Shown here piece by piece: positions 31,739 to 39,577 of a stretch of DNA of 41,919 nucleotides. Both the position numbers and the translations under genes were made by a program. The DNA lies in assembly GCA_900545405.1 (NCBI GenBank), contig UQYT01000020.1, forward strand, positions 1 to 41,919, written 5' to 3'. Numbering within the stretch: position 1 is the stretch's first letter; each line of letters starts with the position of its first letter. The stretch comes from an uncultured Eubacteriales bacterium. Its GTDB lineage: Bacteria > Bacillota > Clostridia > Oscillospirales > Oscillospiraceae. Below the pieces are notes generated by a model. The model saw only the letters and a list, made by a program, of their open reading frames with translations. It made no database searches and was not told the origin of the DNA.

Positions 31739-32206
31739 ATGAGCGACATGAAACGCACGGCCTCGACCGCGAGGCGAAAGGGCCGCATCCGGCTCATGGA
31801 CAGGTGCCTGCTCGCCTATATGGCCATACTGCTGGCGCAGTCGGCGTACAGCCTCTTTTCGGCCGCCGCCCTGGGCACGGAGACGGGCGGCATTGACATC
31901 ATCGTCCGCACCTCCACTGCGGCTGTCTTCGGCTATTTCCTCAGCGCCAACTACCGCCTGGAGGCCGCACCCGGCGAGGACGACCCGGACAACAGCCTGC
32001 AGGTGGTCACGACGGCCGGCATCGGGCTCTTCTGCCTGCTGACGCTGCTGGTGTTCCGCGCCGCTGCGCTGCTGGACCCCGGCCTCGCCGCGTCAGACTC
32101 GGCAACGGCCACCCTGGCGCAGTTTCGCGACTTCGTCTCCGGCTGCGTCGGCTGCCTGATAGCCGGACCGGCAGCAAAAACGGAATCAAAACCAGCCATA
32201 ACCTGA
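31739..32206 (+). CDS. small membrane protein of unknown function
   Basis: A 155-residue protein; the ATG at 31739 has AAGGAGA 1-2 bases upstream and a second in-frame ATG 9 bases later has better spacing. A basic N-terminus (TARRKGRIR) precedes three hydrophobic segments near 25-45, 60-75 and 95-115. The ending FRDFVSGCVGCLIAGPAAK is polar. I do not recognise a family. It lies 15 bases upstream of the repeat protein, in one operon. Confidence 0.65.
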   Translation: MSDMKRTASTARRKGRIRLMDRCLLAYMAILLAQSAYSLFSAAALGTETGGIDIIVRTSTAAVFGYFLSANYRLEAAPGEDDPDNSLQVVTTAGIGLFCLLTLLVFRAAALLDPGLAASDSATATLAQFRDFVSGCVGCLIAGPAAKTESKPAIT

Positions 32207-32221
32207 GGAGGATATGCAACA

Positions 32222-33079
32222 ATGGCCGAGATCACTGATCTTCTCAAACTCAATTACAGCCAGAGCTTCGATATACAGGGCATGCAGGAGGCCGACATCA
32301 ACCTCAGCCTCAGCCCCGCCGTCCCCGCCGCCGCCACGGTCTACGGCACCGTGACCGACGGGACCAACCCCCTGCCCAACGCCACCGTAAAGCTGTTCGA
32401 CAGCCAGGGCGTGCCCTACCGCCACGTCCTGACGGACACGGAGGGCGCCTACGCCTTCACCAACGTCCCCGCCGGGACTTACACCGTAGCCGCCGCCTGC
32501 GCCGGACACCTGATGAGCCCGGGCGCGGGGCTGACGCTCACCGGCGGTGACAGCCTGCAGGTGCCCCTGGTGTGCGCGCCTGAGACCACACTCTCCCTGG
32601 GCGCCATCGCGGGCCTGATCACCTCCACCGGGCTCGAGGGCATCCTGCCCGTCGCGGGCGCGACCATCACTCTGCGCGACCTGACCGGCGCCGCCGTGGC
32701 CTCCACCGCCTCAGCCGACGACGGCGAGTTCGTGTTCTACGACGTGGCCGACGGCGTTTACAGCCTGCTCGCCACGGCCGACGGCTATCTCGTGACCGCG
32801 CCCATCGCCGTCACCATCACGAGGGGCTCCATCGCCAACGTGGCCGTCACGATGGTCCTCGACAGCCGGACTTACAGCGGCACGGTCAGCGGCATCATCC
32901 GCGGCTCAAACGGCGCGCCGGTCTCCGGCTGCTTCGTGGGCCTCTACGCCGTAACCGGCGAGGGCGCCGCGCGCGTGGAGAGGCTCATCGCGGCCACCAA
33001 GACCAACGCCGAGGGCAAATACCTCTTCGGCGGCGTCACCGGCGGCAAGTATATAGTCAAGGCAAAGCAGTCCGCATAA
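32222..33079 (+). CDS. protein with three carboxypeptidase-regulatory-like (Cna-B-type) repeats
   Basis: A 285-residue protein; GAGGAGG lies 10 bases before the ATG. After a 35-residue start (ITDLLKLNYSQSFDIQGMQE), three beta-sandwich repeats follow at ~38-115, ~128-210 and ~215-284. Each has the pattern (Y/G)GxVxxx...PxxxATVxLxD ... TDxxGxYxFxxVxxGxYxVxAxxxGY. No signal peptide, anchor motif or membrane segment is seen, which is odd for a family that is usually on the surface. It may be released with other proteins, coat a spore, or act inside the cell. Cotranscribed with the membrane protein before it. Confidence 0.75.
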   Translation: MAEITDLLKLNYSQSFDIQGMQEADINLSLSPAVPAAATVYGTVTDGTNPLPNATVKLFDSQGVPYRHVLTDTEGAYAFTNVPAGTYTVAAACAGHLMSPGAGLTLTGGDSLQVPLVCAPETTLSLGAIAGLITSTGLEGILPVAGATITLRDLTGAAVASTASADDGEFVFYDVADGVYSLLATADGYLVTAPIAVTITRGSIANVAVTMVLDSRTYSGTVSGIIRGSNGAPVSGCFVGLYAVTGEGAARVERLIAATKTNAEGKYLFGGVTGGKYIVKAKQSA

Positions 33080-33095
33080 GCCGCGGACGGCAAAG

Positions 33096-33123
33096 GCGCG
33101 GGTCACCTCCCCGCGCTATTTTA
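33096..33123 (+). terminator. terminator of the repeat-protein operon
   Basis: GCGCGGG / CCCGCGC stem with a 7-base loop, 17 bases after the stop, followed by TATTTTATT. Confidence 0.7.
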
Positions 33124-33306
33124 TTCACTTCGCTGCGCGAAGCGCGTCTGAAAGTTTCGCCCGCCTTTTCAAAGGCGGCGGGGTGCAGGGGCAGAGCCCT
33201 TGCCCGCGCTCCGCAGAGCGCGGAAGCCCCTTGTGCTTATTAAAGCGCAGGAGGGGGTTTAAGGGGGAACCCTCGCCGGGGGTTCCCCCTCTTTTCTTTA
33301 CTCTTC

Positions 33307-33701
33307 TACGTGTGCGCCGTTACGCTGGGAGGTGGTCGATGGCCTGTCCTGCGATTCGACCCCATTTCTTTGGTGCTTGCCCAAAGAAACGGTGTCGAGC
33401 CGCCAAAGAAAGGCGCTTTTTTACCCCGGCGGCTCCACCATCCGCGTGAGCGCTACTGCTTTGTGGACTGTACGTTCCTCGCCCGACTTGGGGAGGGGCT
33501 TGGTGGGTTGACTGGGCGCTCAAGTCAGCTTGACGCAGTCTGCTGGGATGTTGGGGCTTCGCGTTCGTGGGAGAGGCGGGTGGGACCGAACAGCTGCCGT
33601 GGCGGCACCCAAAAGCGCGTTTCTTTGCGCAAGAGCAAAGAAATGGGGTGGAACGGGCAGGGCCAGTGCGGTCTATTGCCTAATAAAACGGCGCACACGT
33701 A
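33307..33701. mobile_element. 395-bp MITE-like element with 15-bp terminal inverted repeats
   Basis: TACGTGTGCGCCGTT at 33307-33321 is the exact complement of AACGGCGCACACGTA at 33687-33701. Inside are two hairpins of similar design: TTTCTTTGG...CCAAAGAAA near 33365-33389 and TTTCTTTGC...GCAAAGAAA near 33620-33643. It has no coding capacity that I can support. The size, ends and partial copy nearby suggest a non-autonomous repeat or a repeated structured RNA. Confidence 0.6.
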
Positions 33702-33740
33702 ACCGCGCAAGACAAGGCGGCCTCGTCATTGTGCTTTGTG

Positions 33741-33930
33741 CGTGTGCGCCGTTACGTTGGGTGGTTGTCGTTGCCCCCTGCTGCCGTTCGACCCCATTTC
33801 TTTGGTGCTTGCCCAAAGAAACGGTGTCGAGCCGCCAAAGAAAGGCGCTTTTTTACCCCGGCGGCTCCACCATCCGCGTGAGCGCTACTGCTTTGTGGAC
33901 TGTACGTTTCTCGCCCGACTTGGGGAGGGG
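33741..33930. repeat. partial second copy of the inverted-repeat element
   Basis: It repeats 33309-33498 at an offset of 432 bases; 123 bases (33355-33477 against 33787-33909) are identical. Only the left half is present; the right inverted end is missing. Confidence 0.85.
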
Positions 33931-33954
33931 GTGGCGCGGGTTGTGGTAAAGAGA

Positions 33955-33983
33955 CCCCGCCGGCGATCGGCCGGCGGGGTTTT
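33955..33983. terminator. terminator of the dehydratase operon
   Basis: CCCCGCCGGC / GCCGGCGGGG 10-bp stem with a GATCG loop; AAAACCCC side on the minus strand approaches from the 68-residue gene, with TCTCTTT beyond. Confidence 0.75.
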
Positions 33984-33985
33984 GT

Positions 33986-34192
33986 TCACACTATGCGTCT
34001 GTCGCGCTTCTGGCTGTCGTAGTGCTTATTCAGGAAGGGCCTGATGACGTAGTAGATGAGCTTGTTCTCGAGGTTGAACATGTATATCGTGAACGTCACC
34101 AGGAAGGTCAGAAACCCCAGCAGCGTCAGCTTGCCGAAGAGCTTCAGCGCGCGCTTCTTCGCGGGGACCTTTGCCTTTTTTGCTTTCTTCAT
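33986..34192 (-). CDS. small basic membrane protein in the dehydratase operon
   Basis: A 68-residue protein with a Lys-rich N-terminus (KKAKKAKVPAKKRALK), one hydrophobic helix (LTLLGFLTFLVTFTIYMF) and a polar tail (NKHYDSQKRDRRIV). It lies 20 bases after the 533-residue dehydratase subunit on the same strand, with AGGTAAAG near the start. A single-span protein with the N-terminus inside is likely. Function unknown; it might tether the dehydratase or an activator to the membrane, but this is a guess. Confidence 0.65.
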   Translation of the reverse strand: MKKAKKAKVPAKKRALKLFGKLTLLGFLTFLVTFTIYMFNLENKLIYYVIRPFLNKHYDSQKRDRRIV

Positions 34193-34212
34193 TTCGCTTT
34201 ACCTGCCTTTCC

Positions 34213-35814
34213 TTACCACGCCTCGGAGTCGTCGAAGTCGACCAGGGTCGGGTCGAGCGGCTCCTCGCCCACGACGACGGACATGTAGTTGTTGACGATT
34301 TTGCGCATGTCGCGCCGCGAGATCGTGCGACAGTCCTCAAGGTCGTGCTCCACGAAGATGAAGTAGAAGCCCAGGTCGCGCGCCTGCTCCTCCATCATGG
34401 CGTGGACGCCGTTCATGCCCTTGCAGGCGACGTTGTCGTTCATGAGCACCATGTCGCAGTTGAAGTTCTTCGCCCAGTCCCAGATGGCGTTGACGTTGTC
34501 CCAGCCGCCGACGGCGTGGTGGCGCATGACGGCCTTCTCCGAGAACAGCGCGAGGTCCTTTATCGCCTGCTCCGGGTCGTCCGTGCTTATCATGTTGTGG
34601 CCCATCGTGGAGTCCATGTTCAGCACGATGTTGACGCCCCAGCAGTTCTGGATCCAGGTGGGGAAGTCCGTGTAGTACACCGCCGAGGGGCCCCACAGGA
34701 ACGCGCGGTGGCGGGTCTTGCCGCCGAAGGGCTCGTACTTCTTCTTGTAGCAGCGGCGCATGATCTTGATGACCTTGCGGTCCACCTTCGTGAAGTAGTC
34801 CTCCTGGCCGTTGACGCTGGCCCAGGAGTACAGACGGTAGAGCGTCTCGGCAATGCCGCAGAGCGCGGAGTACGGGGTCTTGAAGATGTCCCACTTCTCC
34901 AGCTCTATGGTGTTCTGCTCGTTCATCTGCTTGGCGCGCTCGAAGAGGGCGTCCCAGTCGTACTTCTCGCCGTATTCCTTCTCGATGAAGGCGATGGCGT
35001 CCTTGAGCACCTGGGTGGAGTAGGGGTGCGCGCCCGGCTCGTTGTGGATCATGGCCATGGTGATGGGGAAGTCGGGCAGGCCTATGCGGCGGCGCTGGAA
35101 CATGCTCGTCGCCTCGCTGGCGTTGCAGGGCATGTTCGTGGTGAGCATCGCCTTGCCGACCAGCGGGAAGTCGTCGTCAAAGGTGACGCCCGTCTCGGCC
35201 GAGCAGCGGGAGCACACGTCCGCCGCGAGGCCGAAGCTCTCCGCCACGTCTATGTAGTGCGGCTGCAGGTTCTGGTCGATGTCGCAGATGATGAACTCCG
35301 GCAGGGTCTGCAGCGGGATGGGGATGAGGTTCGGGAAGCCCGTCATGAAGAGGGGCGGCATGACCTCGTCCATGGGGACGATCTTGTCGGTCAGCGGGCC
35401 GCCGCCGAGCCTGCGGTCGTTCGCGAGCACCAGGGCTATCTTCTTCGTCAGGCTCTGCACGATGGCGTGCATGTTGAGGTGGGCTATCTTCAGCTCAGGG
35501 CCGCGGAAGCCCTCGAACAGGCGGTCGATGAAGGCGAAGGTGCCCAGATACGAGCCCATCCAGCGGTATTCCCACATGCCCTTGAGCACCGGCAGCGGGG
35601 CGCTCGCGACCATGATGCCCATGCTCTTGAGGTTGTTGAGCCAGGCGACGTAGTCGGCAAGCGTGTCGTGCACGCCGCGCCACTCGCGGTATTTGGCGAT
35701 GCCGGTCTTGTCGTAATAGCGGCTGCGCAGGCCGCCCACGCCGTGCTCCGCCTGCCACTTGGGGTCGAATTTCTCCAGCTTCTTGTCTATGAACGCGGTT
35801 ATCGGATTTTTCAT
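34213..35814 (-). CDS. 2-hydroxyacyl-CoA dehydratase family protein, large subunit
   Basis: A 533-residue protein of the 2-hydroxyacyl-CoA dehydratase / benzoyl-CoA reductase superfamily. The fold is suggested by DVCSRCSAETG, MLTTNMPCNASEATSMFQRRR, WGPSAVYYTDFPTWIQNCWG and MVLMNDNVACKGMNGVHAMM. It is longer than typical subunits (~370-480). GGGGGAGAAGACG lies before the ATG. Members use a radical mechanism with [4Fe-4S] clusters and need an ATP-dependent activator, which is not in the window. It is encoded 17 bases after the other subunit. The substrate cannot be told from sequence. Confidence 0.82.
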   Translation of the reverse strand: MKNPITAFIDKKLEKFDPKWQAEHGVGGLRSRYYDKTGIAKYREWRGVHDTLADYVAWLNNLKSMGIMVASAPLPVLKGMWEYRWMGSYLGTFAFIDRLFEGFRGPELKIAHLNMHAIVQSLTKKIALVLANDRRLGGGPLTDKIVPMDEVMPPLFMTGFPNLIPIPLQTLPEFIICDIDQNLQPHYIDVAESFGLAADVCSRCSAETGVTFDDDFPLVGKAMLTTNMPCNASEATSMFQRRRIGLPDFPITMAMIHNEPGAHPYSTQVLKDAIAFIEKEYGEKYDWDALFERAKQMNEQNTIELEKWDIFKTPYSALCGIAETLYRLYSWASVNGQEDYFTKVDRKVIKIMRRCYKKKYEPFGGKTRHRAFLWGPSAVYYTDFPTWIQNCWGVNIVLNMDSTMGHNMISTDDPEQAIKDLALFSEKAVMRHHAVGGWDNVNAIWDWAKNFNCDMVLMNDNVACKGMNGVHAMMEEQARDLGFYFIFVEHDLEDCRTISRRDMRKIVNNYMSVVVGEEPLDPTLVDFDDSEAW

Positions 35815-35831
35815 CGTCTTCTCCCCCTTTC

Positions 35832-37013
35832 TCAGGCGTTGATCTTTTTGATCTCCAGGCTCTCGACAAAGGCCTGGAAGCGGGTGCGGAGCTGGCCCAC
35901 CGAGCCGAGGGCGTATTCCTTCTCAATGGTGCAGCAGGGCACGCCCATCTCGTTTTGCAGCACGAAGGAGCCGAGGACCTTTTCGTAGCTCCAGAACTCG
36001 CAGAACTTCATGTTCTCGTACACGACGCCGTCGGCGTGGAACTCGTCCACCAGGCGCTTGACCTCGAGGTGGCGCTGGTCGATCTTGTCGCCGGACATGA
36101 AGCGCGCGCACTGGTTCCAGTGCAGGTAGTGGCGGCAGATGGCGTCGAAGGCGCTCTCGCCCGGGGCGATCTCGATGCGCTCCCGGCTCGGGAAGCTGCC
36201 GAAGCAGTAGCGGTCCGCCACGACCATGGCGCCGCACATCTCCACGAGCTTGGTGAAATCGGGGTCGTCTATCTCGGAGCCCGCGATGACTATCCTCGCG
36301 CGGAAGGGGAACTTCGGCTCCGGCTCGCGGGTCTTGATCTCCTCGAGGGTCTCCTTTATGTACGGGAGGATGAGCTCGTGCGGGCAGACCTGGCTCACGA
36401 GCTGGATGACGTGGAACTCATAGCCCGTGATGGGCGGGTTCGCGAGCTTGCGGAAGCTGCCGATCTCGGTGATGACGTCGCAGAGCTCGTTGAAGTCCTC
36501 GACGGCCTTGCGCATGGCGGCGTCGGAGACGTCGATGCCGAAGCGGCTCTCCAGCTCGTCCACGACCTTGAGCTTGAGCTGGGCCTTGTAGTAGTCGAGG
36601 GAGGTCTTGTCGCCCTTCATCGGCGGGTCGATGATGGTGACGAAGAACTTGTCGTTCTTGACGGGGTTTATGAGGAAGAAATGCTCCTGCATCCTCTCCA
36701 TGGCGGCGCAGCTCTCGGCGCCGAAGAGGGCGCTGAGGTAGTTGTAGCCGCCCTCGATGCCGCGCTCGAGGATGGAGCGGACGTAGGGACAGTTGCGGTT
36801 CGTCATGTAGTAAGTGGCGACGTCCGGGGAGGAACAACGCGGCGCGCGCAGGCGCGAGGAAAAGCACCCGGGAAGATTCAGCAGGACTTCGGGGATATAA
36901 TAGCAGTTATACCCCAGCGCGATCTTGCCATCGTTGACCGCCTGCGAGACCAGCTCGTTCTGAGCCTCCTGCAGGAGGTTTTCGAAGTAGATCAGGTGTT
37001 TCAGATCCTTCAA
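35832..37013 (-). CDS. 2-hydroxyacyl-CoA dehydratase family protein, small subunit
   Basis: A 393-residue protein. I prefer the TTG at 37013, with AAGGGGG 7 bases upstream; an in-frame TTG at 37043 lacks a ribosome site. Cys37, Cys50, Cys60 and Cys75 (in NRNCPYVRS) in the N-terminal domain are candidates for the [4Fe-4S] cluster, and YCFGSFPSRE, KFCEFWSYEK and GVPCCTIEKEYALGSVGQLRTRFQAFVE match the family's C-terminal domain. It is the first gene of the operon with the 533-residue subunit and the 68-residue membrane protein, behind a near-perfect promoter. Amino-acid or hydroxyacid fermentation is the usual role of the family. Confidence 0.85.
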   Translation of the reverse strand: MKDLKHLIYFENLLQEAQNELVSQAVNDGKIALGYNCYYIPEVLLNLPGCFSSRLRAPRCSSPDVATYYMTNRNCPYVRSILERGIEGGYNYLSALFGAESCAAMERMQEHFFLINPVKNDKFFVTIIDPPMKGDKTSLDYYKAQLKLKVVDELESRFGIDVSDAAMRKAVEDFNELCDVITEIGSFRKLANPPITGYEFHVIQLVSQVCPHELILPYIKETLEEIKTREPEPKFPFRARIVIAGSEIDDPDFTKLVEMCGAMVVADRYCFGSFPSRERIEIAPGESAFDAICRHYLHWNQCARFMSGDKIDQRHLEVKRLVDEFHADGVVYENMKFCEFWSYEKVLGSFVLQNEMGVPCCTIEKEYALGSVGQLRTRFQAFVESLEIKKINA

Positions 37014-37088
37014 TTTGCAGCCCCCTTGATTTTTATTTGTCAAGTATTGAAATTGATTTGCACAACAAACCCGCCATTATGTGTTAAA

Positions 37089-37117
37089 ATTATAGTACAT
37101 ATTGACGGGCTTGTCAA
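37089..37117 (-). promoter_or_regulatory. sigma-A-type promoter of the dehydratase operon
   Basis: TTGACA (37112-37117), a 17-base spacer and TATAAT (37089-37094) on the minus strand: a full consensus promoter 76 bases before the TTG start, implying strong expression. Confidence 0.9.
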
Positions 37118-37179
37118 ACATTTATCGTCCACGACGTTCAAAAACCAACTGGTCTTTAAAAGACCAGAACCAGGGGACA

Positions 37180-37221
37180 AAACTGCCCATTGCAGAATGA
37201 GAAATCTGCAATGGGCAGTTT
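37180..37221. terminator. 17-bp stem hairpin after the lipoprotein gene
   Basis: AAACTGCCCATTGCAGA / TCTGCAATGGGCAGTTT with loop ATGAGAAA. It lies 16 bases after the lipoprotein stop and is preceded (on the plus strand) by a second palindrome, CTGGTCTTT-A-AAAGACCAG at 37149-37167. The U-run is short, so termination is likely but not certain. Confidence 0.6.
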
Positions 37222-37236
37222 GGCTGTTATACGCGC

Positions 37237-38049
37237 TTATCCCTGACCGTATATCTCTTCGTAAAGCTCCGCAAAATTGTCCGGCCTGGCGCTGAAGAGG
37301 TAGTGCTCGTCCGGGTTCTCGTGGCCCTCAACGTAGATGTCCACGGTCTCGTCGCCCGAGAGATAATTGAGAAACAGTTCCCGATCCTCCTCGAAGGGTA
37401 TGCTTATGTAATTTCCGTAACCCCAACCTATGAGCTCTGAGGCTTCTCCGCCTCCCTGTCGTATCAGCACCTTAAACAATGAACTAAAGAAATATTCATA
37501 TGAGGAGTTCAGGGCGCCTCTGTGAACGTACATAAGCCTCATTTCGTCCGTTCCGTCAACGGCGATATATGCTTCATCATAGAAGGTGTCGTCTGTGTTA
37601 AAAGCGACCTGGTTCAATATTATAAACTCTCCCGTCTCGTCCCCGAACTCATTCGTCAACGGCTCAGAATTCCAGATGGGTATCTTTTCACCGCATCGCA
37701 CACATACGCCGTCCTCAAAATCGTGCCCGAGCGGCTCAGCATTTTTCTCTTGAGGAACCAGTATTTCTCCGCAGACAGAACAGACCTTTCCCCAAGTCAG
37801 TCCCGGTTCAGTGCAGGTAGGTTCGGTTTCGGGCAGACGCTCCTCCACGTGTCCCGTGCTGTGGATGATCTCCTGCTTTTTCAGAACTTTGCCGCACAGC
37901 GCTCAATGTTCCACGTCGCTCAGGCCGTCCTGCGTGCAGGACGCCGGGTATCCCTCGTCAAATACGACCTCATGCTCACATCCGCAGCCGGAAAGTATCA
38001 GAATAAGCATAACCGCCGTGAGCAACACGGTTGACAGTTTTTTGCTCAT
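37237..38049 (-). pseudogene. lipoprotein with Cys-pair repeats, interrupted by an in-frame TGA
   Basis: The frame opens at ATG 38049 (GGGG upstream) with a lipoprotein signal: hydrophobic LSTVLLTAVMLILILSGC, lipobox LSGC, Cys22. Codon 49 is TGA (37903-37905); the same frame continues for 221 residues. Two repeats follow the pattern (S/P)(A/T)CT..GL...(C)xxCG..L..Q. In the first, the TGA stands exactly where the second has the first Cys of CSVCGE, so the ancestral codon was probably TGC or TGT. A third CVRCGE follows. The C-terminal ~130 residues look like a globular domain. Either it is inactive, or the TGA is read through or is an error. Confidence 0.72.
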
Positions 38050-38357
38050 ATCCAAACCCCATTTCATGATTTTGAATCTATTTTACCATATGTCGGCTGC
38101 AACATCTACCATTATGTACATATTTTTCTGCTTTTCTCGTAGAATTATCATACCTTCAAGAAAAGTGAAAGTGTATTGGAGCTTGAGCAGGGCAGGAGCG
38201 CGGGCTATCTCAGGAGGTGCTAAGCGGCTTTCCGAGCATTGTCAGAAAACATTTGACAATGATAGGAAACGGCAAAAATCAGGCCGACTTCAAGAGAATA
38301 ATGAACAAAAAAACACCGCCGCCCATCGGGGCGGCGGCGTGGGTTTTGTGCGGCGGT
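38050..38357. other. gene-free stretch between lipoprotein and ribbon-helix-helix genes
   Basis: No gene was recognised. ATGTACATATT at 38114-38124 is the same 11-mer as at 38585-38595. The terminator of the next gene lies at 38306-38340. Confidence 0.5.
38306..38340 (-). terminator. terminator of the ribbon-helix-helix-like gene
   Basis: CCGCCGCCC / GGGCGGCGG stem with loop ATCG, extended by weak pairs; on the minus strand it is followed by TTTTTTTG. Confidence 0.85.
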
Positions 38358-38537
38358 TCAATCCTCGGAGTAGTTTTCCAGCGCGTACTCGATGCACTGG
38401 TTGACTATCTTGTTGAAGGACACGCCCGTTTTCAGGTTGAGCTCGCAGATGCGGTCGAAGGTGGAGGCCTTCATCCGTATCGTGCGGCTTACCGTGCTGA
38501 GCTTCTCGTCCTCGGTGTTGATTTTAAACGGCTCCAT
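38358..38537 (-). CDS. ribbon-helix-helix-like small DNA-binding protein
   Basis: A 59-residue protein; the ATG at 38537 has GGAGGCGA about 4-6 bases upstream. The pattern VSRTIRMKASTFDRICELNLKTGVSF followed by NKIVNQCIEYALENY is that of a short beta strand with two helices, as in Arc/CopG-type repressors. It has a terminator close behind it and is divergent from the 49-residue gene, with ~90 bases between starts. It may control itself and that gene. Confidence 0.7.
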   Translation of the reverse strand: MEPFKINTEDEKLSTVSRTIRMKASTFDRICELNLKTGVSFNKIVNQCIEYALENYSED

Positions 38538-38557
38538 GTCCTCGCCTCCGATAGATA

Positions 38558-38586
38558 TTGTAATTGCAAAAGCGAAGCATTATAAT
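38558..38586 (+). promoter_or_regulatory. promoter of the 49-residue protein gene
   Basis: TTGTAA (38558-38563), a 17-base spacer and TATAAT (38581-38586). ATGTACAT (38585-38592) overlaps the -10, and TGTACAT recurs at 38611-38617, 25 bases on; these could be operator half-sites. Confidence 0.65.
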
Positions 38587-38629
38587 GTACATATTAGCAA
38601 TCATAATTTGTGTACATGGAGGTGTTCAT

Positions 38630-38779
38630 ATGCCCGGGTTCAAGAAGCTCTATCTGCTGCTGTTCAACGCCGTTACGGATGCGCTGAGGCTGATGAAGGC
38701 AGGGCGCGAGCAGGAGGCGGCGGAGGTGCTGAGAAGGGCGCAGCAGGTGTGCGAGGAGCTGTACATCGAGGCGGAATAA
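38630..38779 (+). CDS. small helical protein, 49 residues
   Basis: The ATG at 38630 has GGAGGTG 5 bases upstream, a strong site. The sequence is one or two amphipathic helices (FKKLYLLLFNAVTDALRLMK, then AAEVLRRAQQVCEELYIEAE). It has its own promoter and terminator, so it is probably real. I know short proteins of this kind from other clostridial genomes but no function for them. It faces the ribbon-helix-helix-like gene. Confidence 0.65.
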   Translation: MPGFKKLYLLLFNAVTDALRLMKAGREQEAAEVLRRAQQVCEELYIEAE

Positions 38780-38781
38780 AA

Positions 38782-38808
38782 AATTCCCGGGCCGGGGGCC
38801 CGGGAATT
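38782..38808. terminator. bidirectional terminator between the 49-residue gene and nadE
   Basis: AATTCCCGGGCC / GGCCCGGGAATT 12-bp stem with a 3-base loop; on the minus strand it is followed by TTTTTTATT, serving nadE. Confidence 0.85.
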
Positions 38809-38817
38809 CTACATTTA

Positions 38818-39546
38818 TTACTCGCCGTAGCAGGCGGGGAGGCGGCGTTTGTGTTCGGAGGCGGCGTGCATGCGCTCTATCTTGGCGCGGACGGCGGGGT
38901 CGATCTCGCCGCCGAGGACTACCTTGTCGATGTCCGCGTAGCTGATGCCCATCTCGCTCTCGTCGGTCTGGCCCTCGAAGAGGCCGGCGCTGGGGGCCTT
39001 CTCGATGACCGCGCGCGGCGCGTCCAGGTACTCGAGGAAGGCGTATATCTCGCCGACGGTCAGGTCGGCTATGGGGTTGAAGTCATAGGCCCCGTCGCCC
39101 CACTTGGTGAAGTAGCCCACGTAGCCCTCGCTGGCGTTGCCGGTGCCGGCGACCACACGGCCCTCGGCGTGGGCCACGGCGTAGAGCGTCGTCATGCGCA
39201 GCCTCGGGGCGATGTTCGCAACGGCCATGTCCGTCAGCTCGGTCACGCCCTTGAGCGCGGCCATCTCTGCTTCACGGACGGGCGTGAGGTCCACCGTCCT
39301 GGTCTCGATGCCGAACTTCTCCGCGACCTCGAGCCCGTCGGCCTTGTCCATGCCGTAGTTGCGCTTCGACGCGCAGGGCATGATGATGCCGACCGTGTTC
39401 TCGCAGGCCATCTTGCACAGGATGCCGACCAGGGCCGAATCCTTGCCGCCGGAGTTGCCGTAAACGATGCCCCTGGCACCGCTCGATTTGAGGTACGCGC
39501 GGATATATTCCACGCGAGCGGACGTTTCTTCAGCATAATTTCTCAT
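38818..39546 (-). CDS. nadE: NAD(+) synthase, ammonia-type
   Basis: A 242-residue enzyme that converts deamido-NAD to NAD. The ATP-binding loop is GNSGGKDSALV (SGGKDS at 32-37). Further motifs are RLRMTTLYAVAHAEGRVVAGTGNASEG, YFTKWGDGAYDFNPIADLTVGEIYA, and PSAGLFEGQTDESEMG. It lacks the glutaminase domain, so it uses free ammonia; the type III glutamine synthetase next door is divergent and shares the nitrogen theme. GAGGGA lies before the ATG. Confidence 0.92.
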   Translation of the reverse strand: MRNYAEETSARVEYIRAYLKSSGARGIVYGNSGGKDSALVGILCKMACENTVGIIMPCASKRNYGMDKADGLEVAEKFGIETRTVDLTPVREAEMAALKGVTELTDMAVANIAPRLRMTTLYAVAHAEGRVVAGTGNASEGYVGYFTKWGDGAYDFNPIADLTVGEIYAFLEYLDAPRAVIEKAPSAGLFEGQTDESEMGISYADIDKVVLGGEIDPAVRAKIERMHAASEHKRRLPACYGE

Positions 39547-39577
39547 TTTTCGTCCCTCACTTTCATGGTATGCGGAT

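Larger units (their letters stand above)
33080..33985. other. 906-base gene-free stretch of hairpins and repeats
   Basis: No gene was recognised; open frames here are shadows of repeats. It contains a terminator at 33096-33123, GC-rich hairpins at ~33126-33240, a strong hairpin GGGGGAACC / GGTTCCCCC at 33263-33289 followed by TCTTTTC, a 395-bp inverted-repeat element, a partial second copy and the terminator at 33955-33983. Confidence 0.7.

Noticed and set aside
33355..33909. CRISPR array
   Set aside because: Only two copies of a long unit exist, with no short repeat-spacer periodicity anywhere in the window.
33183..34044. Several plus-strand open frames of 80-140 codons
   Set aside because: They lie in the inverted-repeat element and its copy, change with the repeats and have no ribosome sites.
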